The notes under the pieces: generated by a model
Told to the model about the DNA's origin: nothing
Databases searched by the model: none
What the model saw: only the letters and a program-made list of their open reading frames with translations
Part shown: positions 1 to 6,644 of the stretch, one piece after another
How positions within the stretch are numbered: the stretch's first letter is position 1
Layout of the letters: the number at the start of each line of letters is the position of its first letter
Position numbers and translations under genes: made by a program
From: Paenibacillus sp. N3.4
GTDB lineage: Bacteria > Bacillota > Bacilli > Paenibacillales > NBRC-103111
Direction of reading: 5' to 3'
DNA length: 36,048 bases
NCBI RefSeq assembly: GCF_008017805.1
Contig: NZ_VRTT01000074.1
Span: 1 to 36,048 of the forward strand

Positions 1-286
1 TTCAGTGTTCCAGCAGTCAGTCCAAGCAGCAACTCTACTTTAACGCTGAAAACCGTGCTTACAGATAGACAAGTCGATCAAAAGTGACATATTTGGAACT
101 GTAACACTGTTTTTCAGTGTTCCAGCAGTCAGTCCAAGTAACAACTCTACTTTAACGCTGAAAACCGTGCTTACAGATAGACAAGTCGATCAAAAGTGAC
201 ATATTTGGAACTGGAACACTGTTTTTCAGTGTTCCAGCAGTCAGTCCAAGCAGCAACTCTACTTTAACGCTGAAAACCGTGCTTAC
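1..286. repeat. 112-bp tandem repeat, about 2.5 copies, running off the left edge
   Basis: Units begin at positions 1, 113 and 225. The third stops after 62 bases, at about 286, where it runs into the upstream region of the next gene. Copies differ at only a few positions: CAAGCAGC against CAAGTAAC near the start of unit 2, and CTGTAACACTG against CTGGAACACTG near the end of units 1 and 2. Each junction forms a hairpin. At 211-237 the arms CTGGAACACTG and CAGTGTTCCAG pair perfectly around a five-T loop; at 99-125 there is one mismatch. No open reading frame runs through the units. True copy number is unknown because the window starts inside the array. Confidence 0.95.
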
Positions 287-327
287 CATTTTTGGCGGAT
301 TTTCTTGTATGGAAAGGAAGTGAGCTT

Positions 328-1347
328 ATGGCCCAAGGGAAAGCAAGGCTGCTGATGCAAGTGGACGATCTTCAAGCGTCGTTAGCCTTTTATATGGTAC
401 AGCTAGGTTCCGACTTGCTGGAGACGGCATCCTCGGGGCATGCGGCGTTAATTCGTATTTCGGCGGATCATGAGATGGTGCTGATCGAGGAAGGTGAGCT
501 GAACAAATCGGTAGGTCAAAAGGATGGCAAGGTTAATGTGGTTAAAGATTCTAAAGAGATAAAAGAAATAAAAGAAATAAAAGAGATTCAAAAAATTAAT
601 GAGATTAATGAGACTAAAGAGACTAAAGAGATCATAATGGTTAAAGAGAATGAAGACCTGCGTGGGTCTTATATAGCTCAATGGCTGCTGCCAAAGTTTC
701 AACGCCCGAAGCGGGGAGATCTTATATACGTAAACGTCACATCCGTTGCTGAGATGAAAGCGAGCTTGCTTGCTAATGGGCTGCGTGGGATGCAGTTGGA
801 AGAAGAAACAGGCACGATTTGTAAACTTGTTGTTCCAACGCCGGACAAGTATGAACTTGTTTTTTGGGAAGAGCTGTATCCGTCTGATGAAGAAATTTTG
901 AAGATGTACGCGGCTGGTCCCGGTGAGCTGGAGCGTATGTTACGAGGTTTGTCTGAGGAGATGCTCGCTCTTTCGGAAGTGCCCGGCAAATGGTCGATCC
1001 GTCAGCATGTGCTGCACCTTATCGATCTGGAGCTGGTTACGATCCATAAATTGAAATTTGCTTTGGCTGAGTCTGGACGCATGTATCAAGGAAACAGCTT
1101 TTCCCAGGATGACTGGAGTGTAGGTCTTGAATATGCACAAAGGCCAATCGATGATGAAGTTCAGATGTTTCGTGCTTTGCGGCAGCATATTCTAGGATTA
1201 TGTACATATCTGCCTGGCGCGATGCAGCGGACCGTTCATACTGCGAGTCGGGAAGAGTCGGCAGCGAAATTAATCAAGATGATGTCTGGCCATGCGCTTC
1301 ATCATATACGCGCTGTTGAGAGGATACGGAAGCAGCACGGTTGTTAA
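328..1347 (+). CDS. VOC (glyoxalase-fold) domain fused to a DinB-like four-helix domain
   Basis: The start is ATG 328, preceded by AAAGGAAGTGAG; a TTG at 292 would extend it by 12 codons but lies against the repeat array and lacks a ribosome site. The product is 339 aa. Residues ~1-190 look like a vicinal-oxygen-chelate domain: a beta-alpha opening (ARLLMQVDDLQASLAFYM) and a closing strand (KYELVFWEELY). An unusual Lys-Glu-Ile-rich linker at ~74-103 splits it. The C-terminal ~140 residues resemble the DinB/YfiT superfamily, with helices containing KWSIRQHVLHLIDLE and GHALHHIRAVERI; the histidines match metal positions in that family. VOC proteins often act as metal-dependent lyases, dioxygenases or resistance proteins and DinB-fold proteins as thiol-dependent transferases, but the substrate here is unknown. 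A terminator follows, so it is probably monocistronic. Confidence 0.75.
   Translation: MAQGKARLLMQVDDLQASLAFYMVQLGSDLLETASSGHAALIRISADHEMVLIEEGELNKSVGQKDGKVNVVKDSKEIKEIKEIKEIQKINEINETKETKEIIMVKENEDLRGSYIAQWLLPKFQRPKRGDLIYVNVTSVAEMKASLLANGLRGMQLEEETGTICKLVVPTPDKYELVFWEELYPSDEEILKMYAAGPGELERMLRGLSEEMLALSEVPGKWSIRQHVLHLIDLELVTIHKLKFALAESGRMYQGNSFSQDDWSVGLEYAQRPIDDEVQMFRALRQHILGLCTYLPGAMQRTVHTASREESAAKLIKMMSGHALHHIRAVERIRKQHGC
548..632 (+). repeat. In-frame purine-rich simple repeat encoding KEI/NEI/KET units
   Basis: The sequence repeats near-identical 9-base blocks of the type AAAGAAATA, later AATGAGATT and ACTAAAGAG. They encode successive Lys-Glu-Ile, Asn-Glu-Ile and Lys-Glu-Thr triplets inside the VOC domain of the surrounding gene. 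Unit length is a multiple of three, so slippage would change linker length without breaking the frame. The coding strand here is almost pure A/G with scattered T. Confidence 0.85.
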
Positions 1348-1446
1348 AGTAGTTTATAGCAAGTATGCCGAGTGCTTAATGAAAAGAGAAATGAGCATGG
1401 GGACAAGTATACAAACATACAAACATAGTAAAAAGCATACACAAGT

Positions 1447-1477
1447 CCCCAAGAACACGTTCTTGGGGGTTTTTATT
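1447..1477 (+). terminator. Rho-independent terminator after the VOC/DinB gene
   Basis: Arms CCCCAAGAAC and GTTCTTGGGG face each other across two bases and are followed by GTTTTTATT. It lies about 100 bases after the stop codon at 1347 and before the promoter region of the next gene. Confidence 0.9.
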
Positions 1478-1494
1478 GATTTTATATCCGTATG

Positions 1495-1522
1495 TTGTTA
1501 TGATGAGAAGTGGTGTTATAAA
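1495..1522 (+). promoter_or_regulatory. Candidate SigA promoter for helD
   Basis: TTGTTA at 1495 and TATAAA at 1517 are separated by 16 bases, downstream of the preceding terminator and about 100 bases before the helD start. The surrounding DNA is very AT-rich, so a chance match is possible. Confidence 0.4.
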
Positions 1523-1620
1523 ATTTGGGATTAATAACATTTTTATCCTAATTTAATTATATCACCAAAACAATCTCAATGTCAAATTGCAAGTTAAATT
1601 GTACGAAAAGAGGCGTTGGA

Positions 1621-4023
1621 ATGAATGTAGCGGAGCAGGATTGGGTGGAAGAAACGCAAAGAGTTGAGAGGGTCACAGGAAAATTACAGAACAAAATAGA
1701 GCAGCTTGAAGTTGAGGTCGGCCAGGTAAAATCGGATGTTGTGGAAATTCGTAAACATTATTGGGATGAGGTTACTGTCGATCTCAGCACCACGGATGAC
1801 GCGATAGAAGCTATCGCCAGCTTACGGCAGCAGGCAGAAGTATTATCTGAACGTGAGCGCAGTCATCGACAAGCCGCAATTGCGTTAGGGAAGTTAAGAA
1901 GGCTTGTGAACTCGCCCTATTTTGGACGAATCGATTTTGTTGAACGAAATGGACGGGACTCGGAAGCTATTTATTTAGGTATTGCCGCATTTCTGGATGA
2001 GCAGGAGGATGAGTATCTTGTCTACGATTGGCGAGCGCCCATATCTAGCTTGTATTATGACTACGCTCCAGGAGAGGTCGCTTTTACGACGCCGAATGGC
2101 ATAGTGGAAGGAAAGATGCTGCTGAAGCGCCAATACGTCATTCGTCAATGTCAAATTCAATACATGTTTGATACCGGCGTGACGATCGGAGATGAGCTTT
2201 TGAAGGAGGTTCTCAGCCGCAGTTCGGATGCGCAAATGAAGACCATTGTGGCTACGATACAAAAAGAACAAAATCGTATTATTCGTAATGATCATGCCCA
2301 AATGTTAATCGTGCAGGGGGCAGCCGGAAGCGGCAAAACTTCTGCTGCTTTGCAAAGGGTCGCCTATCTGCTTTATAAACATAGAGATAAGCTCAGTTCG
2401 GAGCAGATGGTGTTGTTCTCGCCCAATCCGCTTTTTAATCACTATATTTCAACGGTGCTGCCTGAACTAGGAGAAGACAATATGCAGCAAACCACGTATC
2501 AAGCCTATCTAGAGCATCGTTTAGCTGACGATTTTGAGGTTGAGGATGCATATACGCAATTAGAGTATGTATTAACGCAAGGCCAATCTTCAACGGATCA
2601 GCTATCCAGCGAGGAGATGAAGAGACGTGATGAGAAGGAAATAGCTGCCTATGACTCGCGTTTAAGTGGTATTCGTTACAAGTCTTCGACTGCATTTCTG
2701 GAAGTGATAGATGGGTATAAGCTGCGATTAGAGCGAGAGGATATGCTTTTTAAGCCGGTAAGGTTCAAAGAAAAAGAGATGATAACAGCTGCTAAACTGC
2801 TCGAGAAATTTTATAGCTACGATCCATCCATTCGGCTGCCGAACCGTTTGGAGTTGATGCGGATCTGGCTGCTGGAGCAGCTTGAACTCTTTGCTGAGGG
2901 CCAACTGGAAGAGCCTTGGGTAGAGGATGAGATTGAACTTCTCAGCAGTGAAGAGTATCACCTGGCTTTTCTGCGGCTGCGTAAAATGAAAAAAGGGCGA
3001 GGCTTTACCTTTGATGATTTCGATCAGGAAAAGGTGCTGCTTGCCCGTGTTGTGATTAAGGAGCAATTGATGCATGTTAGGGAAGCTATAAAGCAGCTCC
3101 GTTTTGTGGATCTCACGGGGTTATATATGCAGCTATTCAGGAAGAAGGAATTGTTCGGAGAAATTGAATGGCCCCCGTATTGGCCTTCCATCTGCGAGCG
3201 GACGCTGGAGGAGCTGGCGCAAGCCAGACTGCCGTACGAGGACGCGACGCCGTTCTTATACTTGATGGAAGCGGTGCGCGGCTTCCAGACGAACGGCGCT
3301 GTGCGCCACGTTCTTATTGACGAGGCGCAGGATTACTCTCCGTTTCAGCTAGCTTATCTGAAACGGCTGTTTCCGCGCTGCCGCATGACAGCGCTCGGGG
3401 ATTTGAACCAGGCGATCTATTCGCACGCTTCCGCGTACAGCGAAATCGATCCGATCGCCGCTCTGTACGGGCCGGAACAAACGGAGGTCATCCGTTTGTT
3501 CCGCAGTTATCGCTCCACGCGCGAGATCGTGGAGTTCACCCGCGGCATCGTGCCTGGCGGCGATGCCATCGAGCCCTTCACCCGCAGCGGAGCGAAGCCG
3601 CGAGTGACAAAGACCAGCGATCGCGTATCGCTGCATAGCCTGCTGGCAGCCGAGGTCGCTCGGCTGCTCAGCGAAGGCTATGCCTCCATCGCGATCATCG
3701 CCAAGACCGCGAGCGAGTCCGCACTCGCGCATCAAGCCCTTGAGCCGCAGCTTGACGCACCGCTGCGGCTGATTACGAAAAACACCTCGACGTTCGAGTC
3801 GGGTGTGTCCGTTATCCCTTCGTATCTGGCGAAGGGGGTAGAGTTCGATGCCGTACTTCTGTATGACGGTTCCCGTCATCAGTACGGACGAGAGAGTGAA
3901 CGCAAGCTGTTCTACACCGCTTGCACCCGAGCCATGCATGATCTGCATGTTTACGCGCTAGGCGAGCCAAGCAGCTTTATTACGGATCAACCGCAAGATA
4001 CTTACGCGTATGAGATAGTCTGA
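1621..4023 (+). CDS. helD: HelD-type RNA polymerase recycling ATPase (UvrD/Rep-like superfamily 1)
   Basis: The chosen start is ATG 1621 behind AGAGGCG; an upstream in-frame ATG at 1579 has no clear ribosome site. The product is 800 aa, close to the ~775 aa of Bacillus subtilis HelD. The first ~90 residues are a charged coiled coil, as in HelD, where this arm inserts into RNA polymerase. Walker A (GAAGSGKTS) lies at ~233-241 and the Walker B/motif II block (VLIDEAQD) at ~563-570. A QAIY motif III-like segment follows, and a C-terminal RecA-like lobe ends in KLFYTACTRAMHDLHVY. Known HelD proteins use ATP to release stalled or inactive RNA polymerase from nucleic acid. The 3' third (from about 3190) is much more GC-rich than the 5' part. 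No clear terminator separates it from the convergent marR gene. Confidence 0.88.
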   Translation: MNVAEQDWVEETQRVERVTGKLQNKIEQLEVEVGQVKSDVVEIRKHYWDEVTVDLSTTDDAIEAIASLRQQAEVLSERERSHRQAAIALGKLRRLVNSPYFGRIDFVERNGRDSEAIYLGIAAFLDEQEDEYLVYDWRAPISSLYYDYAPGEVAFTTPNGIVEGKMLLKRQYVIRQCQIQYMFDTGVTIGDELLKEVLSRSSDAQMKTIVATIQKEQNRIIRNDHAQMLIVQGAAGSGKTSAALQRVAYLLYKHRDKLSSEQMVLFSPNPLFNHYISTVLPELGEDNMQQTTYQAYLEHRLADDFEVEDAYTQLEYVLTQGQSSTDQLSSEEMKRRDEKEIAAYDSRLSGIRYKSSTAFLEVIDGYKLRLEREDMLFKPVRFKEKEMITAAKLLEKFYSYDPSIRLPNRLELMRIWLLEQLELFAEGQLEEPWVEDEIELLSSEEYHLAFLRLRKMKKGRGFTFDDFDQEKVLLARVVIKEQLMHVREAIKQLRFVDLTGLYMQLFRKKELFGEIEWPPYWPSICERTLEELAQARLPYEDATPFLYLMEAVRGFQTNGAVRHVLIDEAQDYSPFQLAYLKRLFPRCRMTALGDLNQAIYSHASAYSEIDPIAALYGPEQTEVIRLFRSYRSTREIVEFTRGIVPGGDAIEPFTRSGAKPRVTKTSDRVSLHSLLAAEVARLLSEGYASIAIIAKTASESALAHQALEPQLDAPLRLITKNTSTFESGVSVIPSYLAKGVEFDAVLLYDGSRHQYGRESERKLFYTACTRAMHDLHVYALGEPSSFITDQPQDTYAYEIV

Positions 4024-4048
4024 ATCTAGAGATGAACGGCCATCCAAA

Positions 4049-4486
4049 TCACTTACCTGTATGAAAAACCTTCGAGAGAAGCACATCCAGGGCATGGTCA
4101 ATTTCGTCGAGGTCATCTTCCGAAGCACCCTTTATCCGTTGCAGAAATCGGCCTTCTATGCGTTTAAAGGCTTCGTTCATCATGGCTTGCCCTTCCTTGG
4201 AAAGACGAATATACTGCTTTCGTCGATCCTCGGCGACCTCAAACTTTTCGCAAAGATTCTTTTCGCTTAATTTTTTAAGTTCACGACTCGTATTGGGCAT
4301 AGACATATGCTGACAATCACTAATTTGACTGAGGGTAACAGGCTGACTAACTGCTAAATATTCAAGAATGCTGTATTGAACGGGCGTTAGGTTGTCTGAT
4401 TTAGCATCTTTGGTAATTTCATACGTCACTTCATGAACAGCGGTAGTAAAAGCCACGAATTTTTGAAAAAAAGCAGTTTTGTCCAA
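4049..4486 (-). CDS. MarR-family transcriptional regulator
   Basis: The best start is TTG at 4486, because the nine bases GAGGTGATC, an excellent anti-SD match, sit just before it. A GTG at 4495 would overlap that ribosome site. The product is 145 aa, normal for MarR. The winged helix-turn-helix is visible at ~38-100: LTPVQYSILEYLAV, TLSQISDCQHMSMPNTSRELKKLSE and the wing EVAEDRRKQYIRLSKEG. It is transcribed divergently from the quinone reductase gene at 4604, across a promoter region rich in TGATAA half-sites. I infer that it represses that gene and itself. The ligand is unknown; regulators in this arrangement often sense phenolics, quinones or oxidants. Confidence 0.9.
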   Translation of the reverse strand: MDKTAFFQKFVAFTTAVHEVTYEITKDAKSDNLTPVQYSILEYLAVSQPVTLSQISDCQHMSMPNTSRELKKLSEKNLCEKFEVAEDRRKQYIRLSKEGQAMMNEAFKRIEGRFLQRIKGASEDDLDEIDHALDVLLSKVFHTGK

Positions 4487-4518
4487 AGGGATCACCTCAC
4501 CTACACCATAACAAAATA

Positions 4519-4588
4519 ATTATCAACTAACAATTATCATTTGACAACTAAAAAAGTTGTGTGTTAGAATTTGCTTATCAATGATAAG
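4519..4588. promoter_or_regulatory. Divergent marR / quinone reductase promoters with overlapping -35 boxes and TGATAA operators
   Basis: Plus strand: TTGACA (4541-4546), 18-base spacer, TAGAAT (4565-4570). Minus strand: TTGTCA (4547-4542), 17-base spacer, GATAAT (4524-4519). The two -35 hexamers therefore overlap. A palindrome CTTATCA-A-TGATAAG at 4574-4588 covers the expected start of the plus transcript. TGATAAT occurs twice as a direct repeat on the minus strand, once overlapping the marR -10. A second inverted repeat, ACAACT/AGTTGT at 4544-4560, lies in the plus spacer. The half-site pattern fits dimeric MarR binding at both promoters, giving autorepression plus repression of the enzyme. 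Confidence 0.75.
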
Positions 4589-4603
4589 TAAAGAGGTGGT
4601 TTG

Positions 4604-5188
4604 ATGAAAACGCTGGTTATTTATACGCATCCTAATCATCAGAGTCTAAGTTATGCATTTTTGCAGAAAGTCATCCAAGGCAGCACGGAGAACCCTCGTA
4701 TTACGGAGATCAAAGTGTTGGATTTATATGAAGAGGGGTTTAATCCGGTTCTAGTTTTTAATAAGGAAAAACGCAGAAGGGATATGCATGCCGACCCCAA
4801 TCTGGAAACGTATCGACAACAAATCACTTGGGCCGATCAGGTTGTTTTTGTTTATCCGATTTGGTGGGGGCGTCCTCCGGCTATGCTCATGGGGTATATC
4901 GACCAAATGTTCGCCTCAGGTTTTGCTTACAAAGATAAGGGCGGAATGCTGCCGGAAGGACTTTTGAAGGGGAAGTCAGTTGTTTGTATTTCAACGATGA
5001 AGGGGCCTACGTTTTATCCTTTGTATTGGCTGTATAATGCGCACAAAGTATTAATGAAGAAAGCATTATTTAATTACGTAGGGATAAAAAAAGTGAAGTT
5101 TTTTGAATTTGGGAATATGGAAAGCCCGAAGGGGAAACATGACGTGAAGCTAAATAAAATATATCGTTATTTCAAATTATTACACTAG
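4604..5188 (+). CDS. Flavodoxin-fold NAD(P)H dehydrogenase (quinone) / oxidoreductase
   Basis: ATG 4604 follows AGAGGTGG; a TTG three bases earlier is less likely. The 194-aa product matches the flavodoxin_2 (DT-diaphorase/KefF/MdaB-like) family. It opens with a beta strand and FMN loop (TLVIYTHPNHQSLSYAFL). A central YPIWWGRPPAMLMGYIDQMF follows, the typical WW-P-A-x-L-K/M-G-x-x-D signature that contacts the isoalloxazine ring. These enzymes reduce quinones or electrophiles by two electrons using NAD(P)H. The neighbouring MarR gene suggests induction by a quinone-like or oxidising compound; that is inference. Confidence 0.88.
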   Translation: MKTLVIYTHPNHQSLSYAFLQKVIQGSTENPRITEIKVLDLYEEGFNPVLVFNKEKRRRDMHADPNLETYRQQITWADQVVFVYPIWWGRPPAMLMGYIDQMFASGFAYKDKGGMLPEGLLKGKSVVCISTMKGPTFYPLYWLYNAHKVLMKKALFNYVGIKKVKFFEFGNMESPKGKHDVKLNKIYRYFKLLH

Positions 5189-5221
5189 TTATACGAAATG
5201 AAGGTTGCCGTAACTGACTAA

Positions 5222-5284
5222 AAAGCAAAGAGCCCTGTACGATTTTGTTTCAATAAGAAACAATCCGTAGGGGCTGCTTTGTTT
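5222..5284. terminator. Bidirectional terminator between convergent genes
   Basis: A long imperfect hairpin runs from AAAGCAAAGAGCCCTGTACG to a matching GTAGGGGCTGCTTTG, with a GTTTC/GAAAC top. Runs of T follow on the right, and of A on the left, serving both the plus gene ending at 5188 and the minus gene ending at 5291. Confidence 0.8.
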
Positions 5285-5290
5285 TCAAGC

Positions 5291-5419
5291 TTATTTATTC
5301 GTATGCTCCGTTGCGGAGTCGCCGGCGATTTCTGCCAACGACTTCACTTTACCATGAGGATGTTGATTTTGTTTTCGGCTTTTCCATGCAGCTTCTTCGC
5401 GGCTTTTCGATTGGCTCAT
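5291..5419 (-). CDS. Small conserved-type protein, 42 aa (DUF6254-like)
   Basis: The frame is longer (to 5566) but the real start is ATG 5419. A perfect AGGAGGT lies at 5427-5433, seven bases upstream, and the upstream residues are hydrophobic nonsense. The 42-aa product is basic and polar. Its core RKQNQHPHGKVKSLAEIAGD matches my memory of the small DUF6254 proteins of Bacillaceae (HPHGKVKS). Function is unknown. There is no signal peptide or membrane segment. The strong ribosome site argues for real expression. Confidence 0.75.
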   Translation of the reverse strand: MSQSKSREEAAWKSRKQNQHPHGKVKSLAEIAGDSATEHTNK

Positions 5420-5637
5420 AGTCAATACCTCCTGTGGCATACGGATGGGTGACGCACTAATAAAATGCGATAACAGCGAGTATTTTATGCAAACCCTACG
5501 CAAAAAAAGTAGCATTCCCATGGTTAGCATTGAGAAAAATAATTTATTTGAATGTGACTTTATCACAGAACATCATCCCATTTATTGGTACATGGGTAAC
5601 ATAAACATGTGGGAGGTTATGTAATGCTCCATGGGAA

Positions 5638-5918
5638 TTCGGATCCGCCTATCTAGGCTGCGATTGTAGAACGATAAAATAGTTAGGCGGACACGGAATC
5701 CGTTATTTTCCATTCATCCTCGCAAATCGCCTGTTTAAGGACACACGTTCCGTTATGGGTAATGAACTCATAAGATTCGACCCTTTATCGCTCGAATAAC
5801 GGCGCTGATGTCCGCTAACTTCCAAATAGGGCATCCTAAACTACCATAGCGGATTTACAGTCCGTTCATCACTCCGACTCTCTATCCTTTCGTCAAGCAC
5901 CGAATTCGATGTTGAACC
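5638..5918. repeat. Dispersed intergenic repeat, copy 1 (~280 bp)
   Basis: This non-coding stretch is partly identical, block by block and in the same order, to 22638-22916. Shared blocks include TTCGGATCC, GTAGAACGAT, GCGGACAC, ACGTTCCGTTA, TCGAATAACGGC followed by CTGATGTCCGCTAA, ACAGTCCGTTCAT and CTCTATCC. Both copies sit in intergenic DNA in the same orientation relative to the window. No transposase gene or terminal inverted repeat is evident. The sequence just downstream (5919-6020) carries no gene that I can support. Confidence 0.85.
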
Positions 5919-6024
5919 ATTTTGTTCATTTGAGAAAGAAATCTTCCATTCTTCGGATACGCTTCCATTAAAAACAGAGTAGAAGCCATAATCTGCTCCG
6001 GACTGTTATTGTTGATAGACTGAT

Positions 6025-6054
6025 TTGAATGAACAGGTGAATGGGTTGTAAAAT
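6025..6054 (+). promoter_or_regulatory. Candidate SigA promoter for the 6098 gene
   Basis: TTGAAT (6025) and TAAAAT (6049) are separated by 18 bases and lie ~45 bases upstream of the start codon. Both hexamers match consensus moderately well. Confidence 0.4.
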
Positions 6055-6097
6055 AGAAAGAATAACGGCCATTCTCAGCAGAGCGAGGGTGAAAGCA

Positions 6098-6517
6098 ATG
6101 AAAAAGGTTGTAATTTTCCTCATCCTATTCGTAACTTTGTTTGGGATCGCTGGTGTATACACAGCCATTAAGTCGCCTGAACATCACAAATATATCGTTC
6201 CAGATGGTTATACGGGCTGGGTGAAGGTCACGTTTGACCAAGCAGGTTATCCACCACTGGAGAAAAAGTACAGAACCTACTTGTACGCTGTGCCAGCTAA
6301 CGGGCAATTAGTAACGTCGTCCCGGATGAAGGCAGGAAGTATGCAGGTTTTTTATTTGGGTAACGATGGGAGTTTGAGGGAAACAGGGCAGTATGTTGAG
6401 GAATCGATTCATGCTATGGGCAGCAGTGGTCATATAGATAAGGATGGACGCGATGTCACAGAGTTTAGTTTTTTTCTAGGCAGTAAAGAGCAATGGAAGA
6501 GTGAGGCGGATAAATGA
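6098..6517 (+). CDS. Small secreted or membrane-anchored protein, DUF6843-like
   Basis: ATG 6098 follows GAGGGTG and opens directly into a signal/anchor segment (MKKVVIFLILFVTLFGIAGVY). An in-frame ATG at 6041 would add a non-hydrophobic 19-residue extension. The mature part of the 139-aa product starts with KYIVPDGYTGWVKVTF. It continues with a YAVPANGQLVTSS turn and a YLGNDGSLRE segment, a pattern I recall from DUF6843 proteins (beta-rich, extracytoplasmic). There are no catalytic residues to point to and the function is unknown. Confidence 0.65.
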   Translation: MKKVVIFLILFVTLFGIAGVYTAIKSPEHHKYIVPDGYTGWVKVTFDQAGYPPLEKKYRTYLYAVPANGQLVTSSRMKAGSMQVFYLGNDGSLRETGQYVEESIHAMGSSGHIDKDGRDVTEFSFFLGSKEQWKSEADK

Positions 6518-6590
6518 CAAATGGATAACGACCCTTTGTAGAACCATAAACGTTCTCCCTACTATGAAGCTTCCGTTTTAAAAACCAGAA

Positions 6591-6632
6591 AAAAAGCTCC
6601 ACAAGACCATTAGGGGTCTGTGGAGCTTTTGC
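6591..6632. terminator. Terminator downstream of gltB (bidirectional)
   Basis: AAGCTCCACA and TGTGGAGCTT arms, with AGACC/GGTCT above them, are bordered by A and T runs. It lies between the convergent 6098 gene and gltB. Confidence 0.88.
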
Positions 6633-6644
6633 CTATGACCGAAA

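Noticed and set aside
1..286. CRISPR array
   Set aside because: The 112-bp units are repeats throughout with no unique spacers, and there are no cas genes.
1399..1450. Antiterminator-type pairing GGGGAC / GTCCCC upstream of the 1447 terminator
   Set aside because: Only six base pairs, with poor continuation of the stem and no aptamer or T-box motif.
3349..3948. 199-codon minus-strand frame inside helD
   Set aside because: Antisense shadow in the GC-rich end of helD, whose motifs on the plus strand are clear.
5919..6020. Minus-strand stretch reading SGADYGFYSVFNGS and onwards for ~44 residues
   Set aside because: It looks faintly coding but is bounded by stops and the intergenic repeat, with no start or ribosome site; too short to call a remnant with confidence.
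5968..6168. 66-codon minus-strand frame opposite the 6098 gene
   Set aside because: Antisense to a gene with a clear ribosome site and signal peptide; no ribosome site of its own.
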